A stretch of DNA of 64,000 nucleotides from Croceifilum oryzae (GTDB lineage Bacteria > Bacillota > Bacilli > Thermoactinomycetales > Thermoactinomycetaceae). The DNA lies in the NCBI RefSeq assembly GCF_030814315.1, contig NZ_JAUSUV010000003.1:186001-250000 (forward strand), given 5' to 3'. Position 1 is the stretch's first letter. Every line of letters begins with the position of its first letter. Under the pieces are notes generated by a model that ran no database searches, had not been told where the DNA came from, and saw only the letters and a program-made list of their open reading frames with translations. The position numbers and the translations under genes are program-made. Shown here piece by piece: positions 8,546 to 16,734 of the stretch.

Positions 8546-9304
8546 TTATAAATAATCCGGGAATGTACGACAGTTTTTGGCTTGATCTTGATCATGTCCG
8601 AAGAAAACAGTAGAGGGACGGAACTCTTGGATCACTTCCTTCATACGTTGAATGGATTTAGTAGCCATTTCGGGATCGGATGTTAAGAATGGTACTCCAT
8701 TATCAAAGTTTTGCCGAACGTAAGCAACATCAACGGTTAGTAATACATATCCGGATTTTTTGGTTTTTACTAATATGGATTGATGTCCAGGTGAATGCCC
8801 CGGTGTAAAGAGAATTTGGATACCCGGTCTAACTTCGTAGTCGCCTTCAATAGCGTGATAGGGTAAATCAGGAAATATACATTCTTGTGGAGCATAGTCA
8901 TTATTTCCGATAGCGGCGTCCAGTTCTGCTTGTTGGACGAAGATAGGAGCTTTATGGAAGTGTCCGTTTCCACCTGCATGATCTAAGTGTAGGTGGGAGC
9001 TAATAAGCGCTTGAATATCATCGAGGCGATATCCAACGCGCTTCAACACGTTGATGATTCGATCATCTTCTGACATATTTGGAACAACTCGTCCCTCTCT
9101 TTTCGTTCCCTTATAGTAGTTGGGATTGTTCACAAAGGAATCAGGCATTCCCGTGTCAATTAAGATGGGGCCATCTGTTGTTTCGAGTAGAAAAGACCAA
9201 ACTGGCATTTCCACTAGTTTCCCAGCTGGAAGGGTTCGATTGACTGCTGATTGATCTAGATAACAAGATCCGGTGGGTAAAAAGAATAATTTTGTAACTG
9301 ACAT
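8546..9304 (-). CDS. aiiA: N-acyl homoserine lactone lactonase (AiiA family)
   Basis: 252 aa, the family length (about 250). It opens MSVTKLFFLPTGSCYLDQS, continues PVWSFLLETTDGPILIDTGMP, then SHLHLDHAGG (two His, Asp, His zinc ligands about residues 104-109), TPGHSPGHQS (His about 169), LTVDVAYV (bridging Asp and the active-site Tyr of AiiA) and FFGHDQDQ (last His). All metal ligands of the dinuclear metallo-beta-lactamase fold are present. AiiA from Bacillus hydrolyses the lactone ring of Gram-negative quorum signals, so the likely role is quorum quenching in the cytosol. It is transcribed alone, divergently from the operon at 9539. Several lactonase relatives exist, but overall similarity to AiiA along its length makes the call strong. 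Confidence 0.88.
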   Translation of the reverse strand: MSVTKLFFLPTGSCYLDQSAVNRTLPAGKLVEMPVWSFLLETTDGPILIDTGMPDSFVNNPNYYKGTKREGRVVPNMSEDDRIINVLKRVGYRLDDIQALISSHLHLDHAGGNGHFHKAPIFVQQAELDAAIGNNDYAPQECIFPDLPYHAIEGDYEVRPGIQILFTPGHSPGHQSILVKTKKSGYVLLTVDVAYVRQNFDNGVPFLTSDPEMATKSIQRMKEVIQEFRPSTVFFGHDQDQAKNCRTFPDYL

Positions 9305-9538
9305 TAATCATCATCCCTTCGTAAATAACTATATTAACAATTCGGATATTCTTAGATAGTAATAGTGATATGTTTTGTTTCTTTATAAGATATTTATATC
9401 ACATCTGAATTGAGTATCGTAAAATAAATGTGTATTTATAAGATTATGTATTGAATATTTCAGAATTATATTCTATAGTTAAATTTGTGTGTTAATTTGT
9501 TGTGTAACTAAGTGTCCTTACTACATAAGGAGAATGGT

Positions 9539-10441
9539 ATGAAAAAGATATCTGTTATTCCTATTATGGCTTTGTTGGTATCAGTCATTTTGTGGGGTTA
9601 CAACTTTATTGTGACGAAGTTTCTATTAGTCGTACTAAGTCCATTTGTATTAGCCTTCTATGCTATTTTTGGGGCAGCGATGGTATCGGTTCTTATTTTT
9701 TGGAAGGGATTATTTAGCTATGACAAAAAAATCTTAATTAAAATATTTTTTGCTAGCTTTTTTGGGATTTTTTTATTCAATCTACTTGTGAATTATGGGA
9801 TGAAAAAAACATCTTCAGTTGATGCATCTTTGATTATCGCTTTAGTGCCTTTGATAAGTAATATTCTAGATGTTATTTGGTTGAAGAATCGATTACGAGC
9901 GATAAATCTATTTGGAACTTTACTGTCAGTTACAGGAATTATTTTATTAGTTACAAATGGAGATTTTGGCTCGGTTCAATTTAGTGATGATCATTTATTT
10001 GGTAGCCTCATCTTGTTTGTGGCAGTTATTTCTTTCGTTATCTATATATCACTTGGAAAAAGCATTATGAATTCGATTCATCCAATTCACTATTCTACAT
10101 GGTGCTTTATTTTTGGCAGTGTATTACTTTTTATTCCAGCATTCATTTTCGGTGATTTGACAGCGTATCAGAATCTAGATCTTACCTCTCTACTTTACTT
10201 ACTGTTCGCTATTTTGTTTGCCAATCTAGTAGCAGATATGGCTTACAATTTTGGAGTTAAGAAGACCAACATTATTATTCCGTCGTTGTTTTCTAACTCA
10301 ATTCCTATTTTCACCCTATTATTTTCGGTTTTAGTTTATAACGAACCTATTTCAAATGTAAAAATAATGGCGGGGTCGTTAGTCGTTATTGGTTTAGCAC
10401 TACCTACTATTGCGAATAGAAATGAGAGCGTGAAAAGATGA
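9539..10441 (+). CDS. EamA/DMT-superfamily exporter
   Basis: ATG 9539 follows AAGGAG (9527-9532); 300 aa. Ten hydrophobic segments arranged as two EamA repeats: the first starts MALLVSVILWGYNFIVTKFLL (TM1), the second near HLFGSLILFVAVISFVIYISL. Members export amino acids, purines or other metabolites. The stop overlaps the next start (ATGA at 10438), so it is the first gene of an operon with the HAD phosphatase, amidohydrolase, formyltransferase and alpha/beta hydrolase. Being first in a biosynthesis-like operon suggests it exports the product or an intermediate. The 200-base AT-rich gap upstream is shared with divergent aiiA. Confidence 0.82.
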   Translation: MKKISVIPIMALLVSVILWGYNFIVTKFLLVVLSPFVLAFYAIFGAAMVSVLIFWKGLFSYDKKILIKIFFASFFGIFLFNLLVNYGMKKTSSVDASLIIALVPLISNILDVIWLKNRLRAINLFGTLLSVTGIILLVTNGDFGSVQFSDDHLFGSLILFVAVISFVIYISLGKSIMNSIHPIHYSTWCFIFGSVLLFIPAFIFGDLTAYQNLDLTSLLYLLFAILFANLVADMAYNFGVKKTNIIIPSLFSNSIPIFTLLFSVLVYNEPISNVKIMAGSLVVIGLALPTIANRNESVKR

Positions 10442-11109
10442 AGGTTATTGTTTTTGATTTAGACGAAACGTTGTGTAATCATACCCGAGGAGAACAGGAT
10501 AGCCTACGAGAAGTTTTTAAGGCTTATTTTTATAATCGTGATCTTTCGTTTAAGGAATTCAAAGAGGTGTTTTCTAAGTTCAATAAGGTATCTTGGGAGA
10601 ATTTTGAGAAGGGGATCCATGACGTAGAAGCTACTTTAAGACATAGATTTAAGTTGCTTTGTGATTTTTATGGAATGGAACAAAATCTAGAGGAAGTTTC
10701 GATGGGTTACAAGTCTGCTTATATAAAAAATTGTGTGCCATATGAGGGAGTTGAACCATTACTAAGTAAATTAAGCGAGACCTTTCTACTTGCTGTTTGT
10801 AGTAATGGGATGGAACAAATCCAGATGGATAAGCTGAGATATCATAAAATAGATCAATACTTTTCTTGTTTTCAATTTGGAAGCTATTACCCATTTTGCA
10901 AACCTCATCAAGACTTTTTTCAGAGTTTAGTAGAGGATCTTTCTACAGATCCGAAAGATATTTTGTTTATTGGGGACTCACTTACCAATGATATCATGCC
11001 AGCGAAAAATATAGGGATGAAGACCCTCCATATTAATAAAGAACATATAGTGGGGGAGGTGCTCCAATGGAATCTAGTATTGAACAAAGTAGAGGAATTG
11101 ATAGGGTAA
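10438..11109 (+). CDS. HAD-superfamily phosphatase
   Basis: Starts at ATG 10438 overlapping the exporter stop by four bases; 223 aa. Motif I FDLDET (residues 6-11, nucleophile Asp and acid/base Asp), motif II CSNG near 120, motif III Lys in CKPHQDFF and motif IV FIGDSLTNDIMPAKNIGMKT are all present, with a helical C1 cap between I and II. This is a subfamily IA phosphatase, resembling pyrimidine or acetyl-halo acid type HADs; substrate not predictable. The end overlaps the amidohydrolase start by 43 bases, so the two are translationally coupled. Context suggests it dephosphorylates an intermediate of the same pathway. Confidence 0.82.
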   Translation: MKVIVFDLDETLCNHTRGEQDSLREVFKAYFYNRDLSFKEFKEVFSKFNKVSWENFEKGIHDVEATLRHRFKLLCDFYGMEQNLEEVSMGYKSAYIKNCVPYEGVEPLLSKLSETFLLAVCSNGMEQIQMDKLRYHKIDQYFSCFQFGSYYPFCKPHQDFFQSLVEDLSTDPKDILFIGDSLTNDIMPAKNIGMKTLHINKEHIVGEVLQWNLVLNKVEELIG

Positions 11110-12371
11110 TTTTAAAAAATGCAACCTATTACTCGGATCAACACGACTTTCGCCTTGCTGATATTGTTCTTTATGGAAATAAAATTGAGAAGATATGTCA
11201 GCCAAATTCGATTGATGATGGGAATGTCATCGATGCAACAAATCTCATTGTTTTACCTGGATTAATTAATGGGCATTTACATCCAAGTAAAGAGTTATAT
11301 GGAGGGGTAAAAGCATTTAGTAGCATAAGTGAGGTTTTAGATGCAGTTCATCGAAACAATCATCTAGAAACGGAAGAACTTCAGGGTTTATCTTCTTTAT
11401 ACTCCATTTTGAATTCGGTTCGTCAAGGTATAACCACTCTAGGAATTTTTACGAGCCGAGCTGAGGTAGATGCAGAGCAAGCCAAAAAAGCGGGTATTCG
11501 AGCGGTTATCCATTTTTCACAAAATGACCAATGGATAGGAAAAGAATCGAAGCCGAGTTCATCCTCTTTGGAAGATGTTATCAAGCGCTATTCCGATTGT
11601 GTACATAAGTACGAATCGGATTTAATAAAAGTTCATCCAGCTACGGCTTCAGAGCTTTCGGCAACTCCAGAGTTAATGAAAGAGCTTCATAAAATTGCCT
11701 ATGAAGAAAATAAGAAGTTTGTGATGCATATTTGTGAGGGAAGAAGCCAAGTTGAGCAGTGTGTCGCTCATTATGGTGAATCTGGTATTCAGGTACTCGA
11801 TAAGCTACATTTATTAGACTCTTCTACACTATTGGTACATGCTTCAACACTGTCAGATGAAGATATTCATGTTTTATCTGATAAAAAATTGAACTTTATA
11901 CACTGTCCAGTCAGTAATAGCTTTACAGGAGCTGGGAGGTTTCCGTTTAAAGCTCTATTACATAACAAAATTGGGCTAGGTACAGATGCAGCGATGGTAA
12001 ATCCGTTTCATAAATTAGCTTTTGATGCTGCTTTCTCACTTTATTTTCATGGTGAATCTAACTTAGACGAAAAAGTGGATGTTGCAGATTTAATTGACTC
12101 GATTACGAAAACAGGGGCATCGGCATTAGGTTTAGATCATGTAGGGAGTGTCAAAGAAGGAATGTTCGCCGATCTATGTTTTTTTAAGCGAGGTAATGTG
12201 GTGGTTGAATCACAAGATCCGAGTTTACTGTTTTTAGATATGATTCTGAACCATAATCCGACGCATGTGATGATTAATGGGGAGTTTGTTGTTTTGAATG
12301 AGAGCTTCCTTCGCTGTGATTTTAATCAAATAAGAGATCGTTTTTTACAAAACAAAAAATTGGAAGGGTAG
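11067..12371 (+). CDS. Metal-dependent amidohydrolase/deaminase (ATZ/TRZ-like)
   Basis: ATG 11067 is preceded by GGGGGAGG and lies inside the end of the HAD gene; 434 aa. It begins with the small beta sandwich (VILKNATYYSDQHDFRLADI) and has GLINGHLHPSKE (HxH metal ligands), FVMHICEG (His), LVHASTLSDED (His), HCPVSNSF and GLGTDAAMVNPF (catalytic Asp). These are the motifs of the ATZ/TRZ deaminases, such as 5-methylthioadenosine/S-adenosylhomocysteine or guanine deaminases. So it probably removes an amino group or hydrolyses a ring amide of a purine- or triazine-like compound. Together with the PurN-like gene, a formamide or purine-like chemistry is plausible, but no product can be named. Confidence 0.82.
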   Translation: MESSIEQSRGIDRVILKNATYYSDQHDFRLADIVLYGNKIEKICQPNSIDDGNVIDATNLIVLPGLINGHLHPSKELYGGVKAFSSISEVLDAVHRNNHLETEELQGLSSLYSILNSVRQGITTLGIFTSRAEVDAEQAKKAGIRAVIHFSQNDQWIGKESKPSSSSLEDVIKRYSDCVHKYESDLIKVHPATASELSATPELMKELHKIAYEENKKFVMHICEGRSQVEQCVAHYGESGIQVLDKLHLLDSSTLLVHASTLSDEDIHVLSDKKLNFIHCPVSNSFTGAGRFPFKALLHNKIGLGTDAAMVNPFHKLAFDAAFSLYFHGESNLDEKVDVADLIDSITKTGASALGLDHVGSVKEGMFADLCFFKRGNVVVESQDPSLLFLDMILNHNPTHVMINGEFVVLNESFLRCDFNQIRDRFLQNKKLEG

Positions 12372-12378
12372 ATGTCGT

Positions 12379-13005
12379 ATGAAAAAAAGAGTAGCATTTC
12401 TGTTCTCAGGTCGTGGATCGTTAATTGGAGCAGTGCAAGACGGGTTAAATGAGCTATCAAGTGAACTTGTTTTAGCTATTACGAACAACTCTGAAGTTGA
12501 TTCCTCACAACTCCCCATACCCAAAGGCTGTTACTTTACCTGTATCGATCACAAAAATTATACGAGCCGAAGCGAGCATGAAAATGAAATCGCATCGCTA
12601 CTTGATCAATATCAGATTGATTTGCTTGTTCTTGGGGGGTATCGTCGGATTTTTAGTACTGAATTTGTGGAGCGATACGGCCATAAAACGATCAACACGC
12701 ATCCGTCACTACTCCCGGCGTTTGTAGGAGATAAGGCACAGTTAAAAGCTATTCAGAAGGGAGTCAGAATTACAGGAGCTACGGTACATTTTATTAACAA
12801 TGAAGTCGACCAAGGTCCGATTATTACTCAAGCAGCCGTTGAGGTAAAGCCACATTATACCGAGTCGGATTTGAGGGAAGCGATTATAGATGTGGAAAAA
12901 TTAGCGTTGGCAAGGGCGGTACATTTATTTTTGGACGATAAATTAGAGATTAAAAATGATGTGGTTCATGTAAAGAGTGGGTATGAGAATGAACTTTTCG
13001 TTTAG
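12379..13005 (+). CDS. PurN-like formyltransferase
   Basis: 208 aa, starting ATG 12379 seven bases after the amidohydrolase stop. The fold of glycinamide ribonucleotide formyltransferases is clear: VAFLFSGRGSL near the N-terminus, KTINTHPSLLPAF (catalytic Asn and His, residues about 105-115) and GATVHFINNEVDQGPIITQAAV (catalytic Asp). It differs from PurN in NNSEVDSSQLP in place of the usual phosphate-loop region and in FVGDKAQLKA where PurN has a P-G-x-HA stretch, so the acceptor is probably not GAR. A true purN would sit with pur genes; this one is inside a small unrelated operon, so it is likely a repurposed 10-formyl-tetrahydrofolate-dependent enzyme. Confidence 0.8.
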   Translation: MKKRVAFLFSGRGSLIGAVQDGLNELSSELVLAITNNSEVDSSQLPIPKGCYFTCIDHKNYTSRSEHENEIASLLDQYQIDLLVLGGYRRIFSTEFVERYGHKTINTHPSLLPAFVGDKAQLKAIQKGVRITGATVHFINNEVDQGPIITQAAVEVKPHYTESDLREAIIDVEKLALARAVHLFLDDKLEIKNDVVHVKSGYENELFV

Positions 13006-13069
13006 AGCCACTCCAGTATCGGTCCATGAAGGAATTTCAGAGTCATTCGCTAAGATAGGAGAGGTATAG
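12989..13069 (+). CDS. Possible 26-residue ORF overlapping the formyltransferase end
   Basis: ATG 12989, after GAGTGGG, opens a frame of 26 codons (MNFSFRATPVSVHEGISESF...) that overlaps the last 17 bases of the formyltransferase and ends two bases before the GTG of the alpha/beta hydrolase. It may only serve to couple translation across the 65-base gap, or be a relict of a longer protein. No family recognised. Confidence 0.3.
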   Translation: MNFSFRATPVSVHEGISESFAKIGEV

Positions 13070-13070
13070 A

Positions 13071-13883
13071 GTGGAGTCTAACTTGCCATTTTCAAGTCTA
13101 TATTCAGTTGCAAATATCCACCGTCACGAGAATAAGAAATGTTGCTTTGTATTTGTTCACGGCTTCTCTGAATCGGGTGTGTGCTGGGACGACATTATCA
13201 TTCCAATCAAAGGTCGGGCTAATTTTGTATCATATGATTGTGTAGGACACGGAAATAATGCGTATTTGTGGGAGCAAGCTTCATTTCAAGCATATGTCCA
13301 TCAATTAGATGAACTGGTCAGCTATCTGAAAGAAAAGGAGTGTTTTCAAAAGATCGTACTTGTGGGTCATAGCCAGGGAGCTGCGATCGTTGCACAGTAT
13401 TCCATACAAAGCCTTGAGAATGTAGATGGTCTGATCCTCATCTCTCCGTTCTTCTATATAGGAGAACCGCTTGGAGCACTTTGGTCAAATTTCCTTCAGT
13501 TGGTGGAGCAAGGGGAGGTAAGGCGGTTTTGGGATGTAAATAGTAGCCTATTGCTTGGTCCTAGATCAGAGAGTTGGTCGCAATTTAGAGAAGTCTCTAT
13601 ACAGGAACGCCTCAACTTCTTTACAAAAGAGCAGTTAATGGTTCTTATAAATGCATTGCTACATATTCAAGTTACAGGCGATATTTCAACTCTCAAAAAT
13701 AAACCGATGTATTTGATACATGGTCAATACGACCTTATGTTTCCCAACTACTACAGTAAAGAAATCCAAAAACAGGTGCTTGAAGCAGAATATATGGAGG
13801 TTGAAGGTGCGAATCATTTGCTAATTGAACTTGAATCAGAAGTTTATCAAGTCATGTTGAAGATGATGAAGGATATTACATAA
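13071..13883 (+). CDS. Alpha/beta-hydrolase
   Basis: GTG 13071 follows AGGAGAGG (13057-13064); 270 aa. CCFVFVHGFSESG gives the oxyanion HG motif, LVGHSQGAA the nucleophile elbow (Ser about 103), HGQYDLMFP the acid Asp and GANHLL the catalytic His. The lid region EQGEVRRFWDVNSSLLLGPRSESW is typical of esterase/haloperoxidase-type members. It is the last gene of the operon starting at 9539. It may release or condense an acyl or ester group on the pathway product. Members are too diverse for a substrate call. Confidence 0.8.
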   Translation: MESNLPFSSLYSVANIHRHENKKCCFVFVHGFSESGVCWDDIIIPIKGRANFVSYDCVGHGNNAYLWEQASFQAYVHQLDELVSYLKEKECFQKIVLVGHSQGAAIVAQYSIQSLENVDGLILISPFFYIGEPLGALWSNFLQLVEQGEVRRFWDVNSSLLLGPRSESWSQFREVSIQERLNFFTKEQLMVLINALLHIQVTGDISTLKNKPMYLIHGQYDLMFPNYYSKEIQKQVLEAEYMEVEGANHLLIELESEVYQVMLKMMKDIT

Positions 13884-13987
13884 GAAATGATATTAGATGG
13901 GTAATTTGTGAATTTACAAACGATAATAATCCTCCTTTGTTTGATGCTCGTGTGCCGATTCAAGAGGAGATGAAGAACCATATGTAA
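13859..13987 (+). pseudogene. Possible C-terminal gene remnant
   Basis: A +1 frame running out of the hydrolase end reads EDDEGYYIRNDIRWVICEF followed by TNDNNPPLFDARVPIQEE and MKNHM, ending TAA 13985, just before a terminator. The composition is protein-like, with a good spread of hydrophobic, charged and Pro residues, but there is no start codon and no recognised family. It may be the tail of a decayed gene. Confidence 0.25.
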
Positions 13988-13988
13988 G

Positions 13989-14015
13989 GCTGTCTCTTAA
14001 AAAAGACAGCTTTTT
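13989..14015 (+). terminator. Terminator of the 9539-13883 operon
   Basis: GCTGTCT (13989-13995) pairs with AGACAGC (14004-14010), followed by TTTTT. Confidence 0.75.
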
Positions 14016-14066
14016 CGCGTATGATGATGATTAATGGTAGTAAGGAGAAAAGAGGGATGTCATTAC

Positions 14067-14549
14067 ATGAAGATTAGACCAGTAGAGAAATCGGATTATT
14101 ATAAAGTTATTTCCGTAATTGATGATTGGTGGGGCGGTAGGCAGGTGGCGGATATGCTTCCGAAGTTGTTTTTCGATCACTTTAAAGATACTTCTTTCGT
14201 AATCGATGAAGATCATGATGTCCTTGCATTCCTTATTGGATTTATTTCACAATCGAACCCACAGGAAGCATATATCCACTTTGTGGGTGTTCATCCTGAC
14301 TATCGAAAAGAAGGGTTAGCAAAGAAGTTATACGAGGAATTCTTCAAGATAGTTAAAGAAAAGAACTGCCGTATGATCCATTGTGTTACCTCCCCTATCA
14401 ATCAAGTATCAATTGCTTTTCATCACAAAATGGGATTTTCTATGGTAGAGGGAAACGATACCGTACAAGGTGTGCCGGTACATAAGAATTATGATGGTCG
14501 AGGGCAAGATCGGGTTTTATTTGTGAAAGAATTTGCTTGCGATGAATGA
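14067..14549 (+). CDS. GNAT N-acetyltransferase
   Basis: ATG 14067 with AGAGGG about ten bases upstream; 160 aa. MKIRPVEKSDYYKVISVID is the GNAT N-terminal strand/helix; HFVGVHPDYRKEGLAKKLYEEFF holds the acetyl-CoA pyrophosphate loop (R-K-E-G-L-A); INQVSIAFHHKMGFSMVEG is the conserved late helix and strand. The final part (VQGVPVHKNYDGRGQDRVLFVKEF) matches a common Bacillus GNAT subgroup of unknown substrate. It is a stand-alone gene after the operon terminator. Small-molecule or ribosomal-protein acetylation is possible; the sequence does not say which. Confidence 0.8.
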   Translation: MKIRPVEKSDYYKVISVIDDWWGGRQVADMLPKLFFDHFKDTSFVIDEDHDVLAFLIGFISQSNPQEAYIHFVGVHPDYRKEGLAKKLYEEFFKIVKEKNCRMIHCVTSPINQVSIAFHHKMGFSMVEGNDTVQGVPVHKNYDGRGQDRVLFVKEFACDE

Positions 14550-14722
14550 TATAAACGTTCGTTTCATAAAAAAGATGTTATGAGTGTCTATATAAAGGAA
14601 AAGATGTGGATTTAAGAATAATTATGATAACATGTTCCTCATACTACGAAAGTGTTTTCAAGTTAATACATAGAAATATAGAACGATTAAAGGATGACAA
14701 ACTGTAACAAATGGAGAGATAA

Positions 14723-15556
14723 ATGATGTGGTGGGATGTTTTTGTAGGAATTGTTTTGGGCTTTGTGGAGGGGATGACAGAGTTTGTCCCTGTTTCGTCC
14801 ACAGGTCATATGATTTTGGTAGGAGAGTTGTTATTAGGATTCAAGGGAGTTAAGGCATCTACTTTTGAAGTATTTATCCAATTGGGTTCGATCTTGGCTG
14901 TTGTGGTTGTTTTTTGGAAACGATTGCTAAGCCTTATTGGAATCGATGTCTCTCAAAAATTGAAGGATGGAAGGAAAAAGCGGGGGAACCTTACCATTCT
15001 GCACGTAATTGTCGCGATGATTCCTGCGGTTGTACTAGGATTGTTGTTGCGAGACTTTATTAAATCGGGACTATTCACTTCTGACAAGGTAGTCTATCCC
15101 CTTATTTTTGGTGGCATTTTAATGATTATCGCAGAAAAGTGGAAACGCCCTGTGATAGTTACCAGTTTAGATGAGATTACTTACAAACAAGCTTTTATGA
15201 TTGGTTTGTTTCAATGTTTTGCCTTATGGCCAGGATTTTCACGTTCTGGTGCCACTATTTCGGGTGGGCTCTTAACGGGTGCGGATCATAAAACAGCAGC
15301 AGAGTTTTCTTTTATCGTTGCGGTACCGATGATGATGGGTGCTAGCGGTCTGGAGTTGTATAAGAGTTGGGGGATCTTGGGCGTAGATGATCTGCCGCTT
15401 TTTGCTACTGGATTTGTTACGGCGTTTTTGGTAGCCCTATTTGCAATCAAATTCTTCCTGAATCTAATGGAGAGAATTAGCTTAACTCCGTTTGCCATTT
15501 ATCGCTTTGTCTTGGCAGGTATTTTGTTGGTTGTCTTTATTTCTAAACTGATATGA
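14723..15556 (+). CDS. uppP: Undecaprenyl-diphosphatase UppP/BacA
   Basis: 277 aa, all membrane helices (about eight), family length. [15 protein letters not shown] (residues about 16-30) and [15 protein letters not shown] (about 170-185) are the two active-site signatures of UppP. The enzyme removes a phosphate from C55-PP on the outer face of the membrane to recycle the cell-wall lipid carrier, and overproduction confers bacitracin resistance. Start ATG 14723 with a nearby GGAGAG; the following codon is also ATG. Monocistronic: a strong terminator follows. A BcrAB-like ABC transporter lies 1.2 kb downstream, which may be a second bacitracin-type defence. Confidence 0.93.
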   Translation: MMWWDVFVGIVLGFVEGMTEFVPVSSTGHMILVGELLLGFKGVKASTFEVFIQLGSILAVVVVFWKRLLSLIGIDVSQKLKDGRKKRGNLTILHVIVAMIPAVVLGLLLRDFIKSGLFTSDKVVYPLIFGGILMIIAEKWKRPVIVTSLDEITYKQAFMIGLFQCFALWPGFSRSGATISGGLLTGADHKTAAEFSFIVAVPMMMGASGLELYKSWGILGVDDLPLFATGFVTAFLVALFAIKFFLNLMERISLTPFAIYRFVLAGILLVVFISKLI

Positions 15557-15591
15557 TCCTTTGAGAAAAATCAGGATTAAATCTTATTATC

Positions 15592-15632
15592 AAAGGCTTT
15601 CTTTGGACATGTATACAAGGAAAGCCTTTTGA
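15592..15632 (+). terminator. Terminator after uppP
   Basis: AAAGGCTTTC (15592-15601) pairs with GAAAGCCTTT (15620-15629), followed by T residues; the loop is palindromic around TGTATACA. It may also serve the opposing DM13 gene. Confidence 0.75.
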
Positions 15633-15676
15633 TTTATATAGAAATACATTCATAGAAACAATATATCCTATTAGAA

Positions 15677-16174
15677 CTACTTTCCTTTTTTAAATGATGC
15701 AGAAGCAAAGTTGACGGAAAAACGTTCACACCAAATCGAAACGGTCTGGTACTTGTTTAAGTCGACATTGTCAGGTATTTCGTAGTTTTGATCTCCTTTG
15801 TTCCCCTTTATTTGTCCCAAAGAAATAAAATTGTCTTTGGTTACTTCTTTACTTTTGTTGATTTCTGGAAGGGCAACTAGATAGATTTTTACGTCTGGAC
15901 CGTTATCTGTCTCAAACTCTGTGAAACGCAAAATTCGTTTCCCATTTTCCAGTTGATGAATGGTTGCAGTTCCTTTGCCTTTATGAAACGTATCTCCACT
16001 ATGAAACTGACTTTGGTATAGAATTTTCGAGCCTTGCGTTTGTCCAGTAGGTGTTTGGAGTGCTTCATTTACTGTTTTATCAATAAACAATTTTTCGGGA
16101 CGGAATATAAACCAAACACCCACGAGCACGATAAATAGAATAGATATGATTTTCCAGGTATTCTTCTTCACCAA
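15677..16174 (-). CDS. Membrane-anchored DM13-domain protein
   Basis: 165 aa. One N-terminal membrane anchor (residues about 8-24, IISILFIVLVGVWFIF) is followed by an exported DM13 domain: GSKILYQSQFHSGDTFHKGKGTA, LRFTEFETDNGPDVKIYLVA and the C-terminal TVSIWCERFSVNFASASF with the single conserved Cys. DM13 domains are beta-sandwiches thought to take part in redox or electron transfer. The same order (anchor, short linker, DM13) is common in Bacillota. Monocistronic, convergent with uppP. No partner gene in view. Confidence 0.8.
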   Translation of the reverse strand: MVKKNTWKIISILFIVLVGVWFIFRPEKLFIDKTVNEALQTPTGQTQGSKILYQSQFHSGDTFHKGKGTATIHQLENGKRILRFTEFETDNGPDVKIYLVALPEINKSKEVTKDNFISLGQIKGNKGDQNYEIPDNVDLNKYQTVSIWCERFSVNFASASFKKGK

Positions 16175-16453
16175 GAATCCTCCTTACATTTTTACTGTAT
16201 GAATGTAGTACATTAATAGGTTACATTGTTTATTTTTTTTATTCAATAGATTTATATTTATACAAGCAAAAAAGATTATTCCCTATGAAATGAGATGTGG
16301 GATTAATATAAAAGTGGGTAACAGAATTTAAATTAATGAAATTTTTATTTTTAAGGTTTATTTTTAATTATGAAAAAGAATGTATGTTTGACATATAGTA
16401 GGGGTAATTGTTTCGAGAGAATCATATTTTTAACAATGGGAGCTGACGATCGT

Positions 16454-16609
16454 ATGAACAAACAAGGGGAAGTGAGACTTAACCGAAAAATAGTAACGCA
16501 GACGAGTGGAGATAAACGCTATAACACGACATGCCAACCGATGCTACAAAAGCCACAGTTGGAGAGGGACCATTCATCAAATTGCATCTCAGATTCATTT
16601 CCGTTATGA
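16454..16609 (+). CDS. Possible 51-residue peptide before a BcrAB-like transporter
   Basis: The 560-base gap 16175-16734 holds one frame worth noting. ATG 16454, about ten bases after GGGAGC, encodes 51 residues with two Cys (TTCQPMLQ, SNCISDS) and several Ser/Thr. It precedes an ABC transporter of the bacitracin-resistance type by 125 bases. It could be a peptide the transporter handles, or only a chance ORF; it has no signal, GG-leader or known family. The rest of the gap shows nothing I recognise. Confidence 0.25.
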   Translation: MNKQGEVRLNRKIVTQTSGDKRYNTTCQPMLQKPQLERDHSSNCISDSFPL

Positions 16610-16734
16610 GTAGTATATAGAGTAATATTCAAAAAATAGAATAAATCAAGTTTAAATGAAGAGAATGGAAGGGTATATGTGTTATGGTTGTATTGTAAAG
16701 AACTATAAATTTTTAGATTAGGAGGAAGTGAGTT

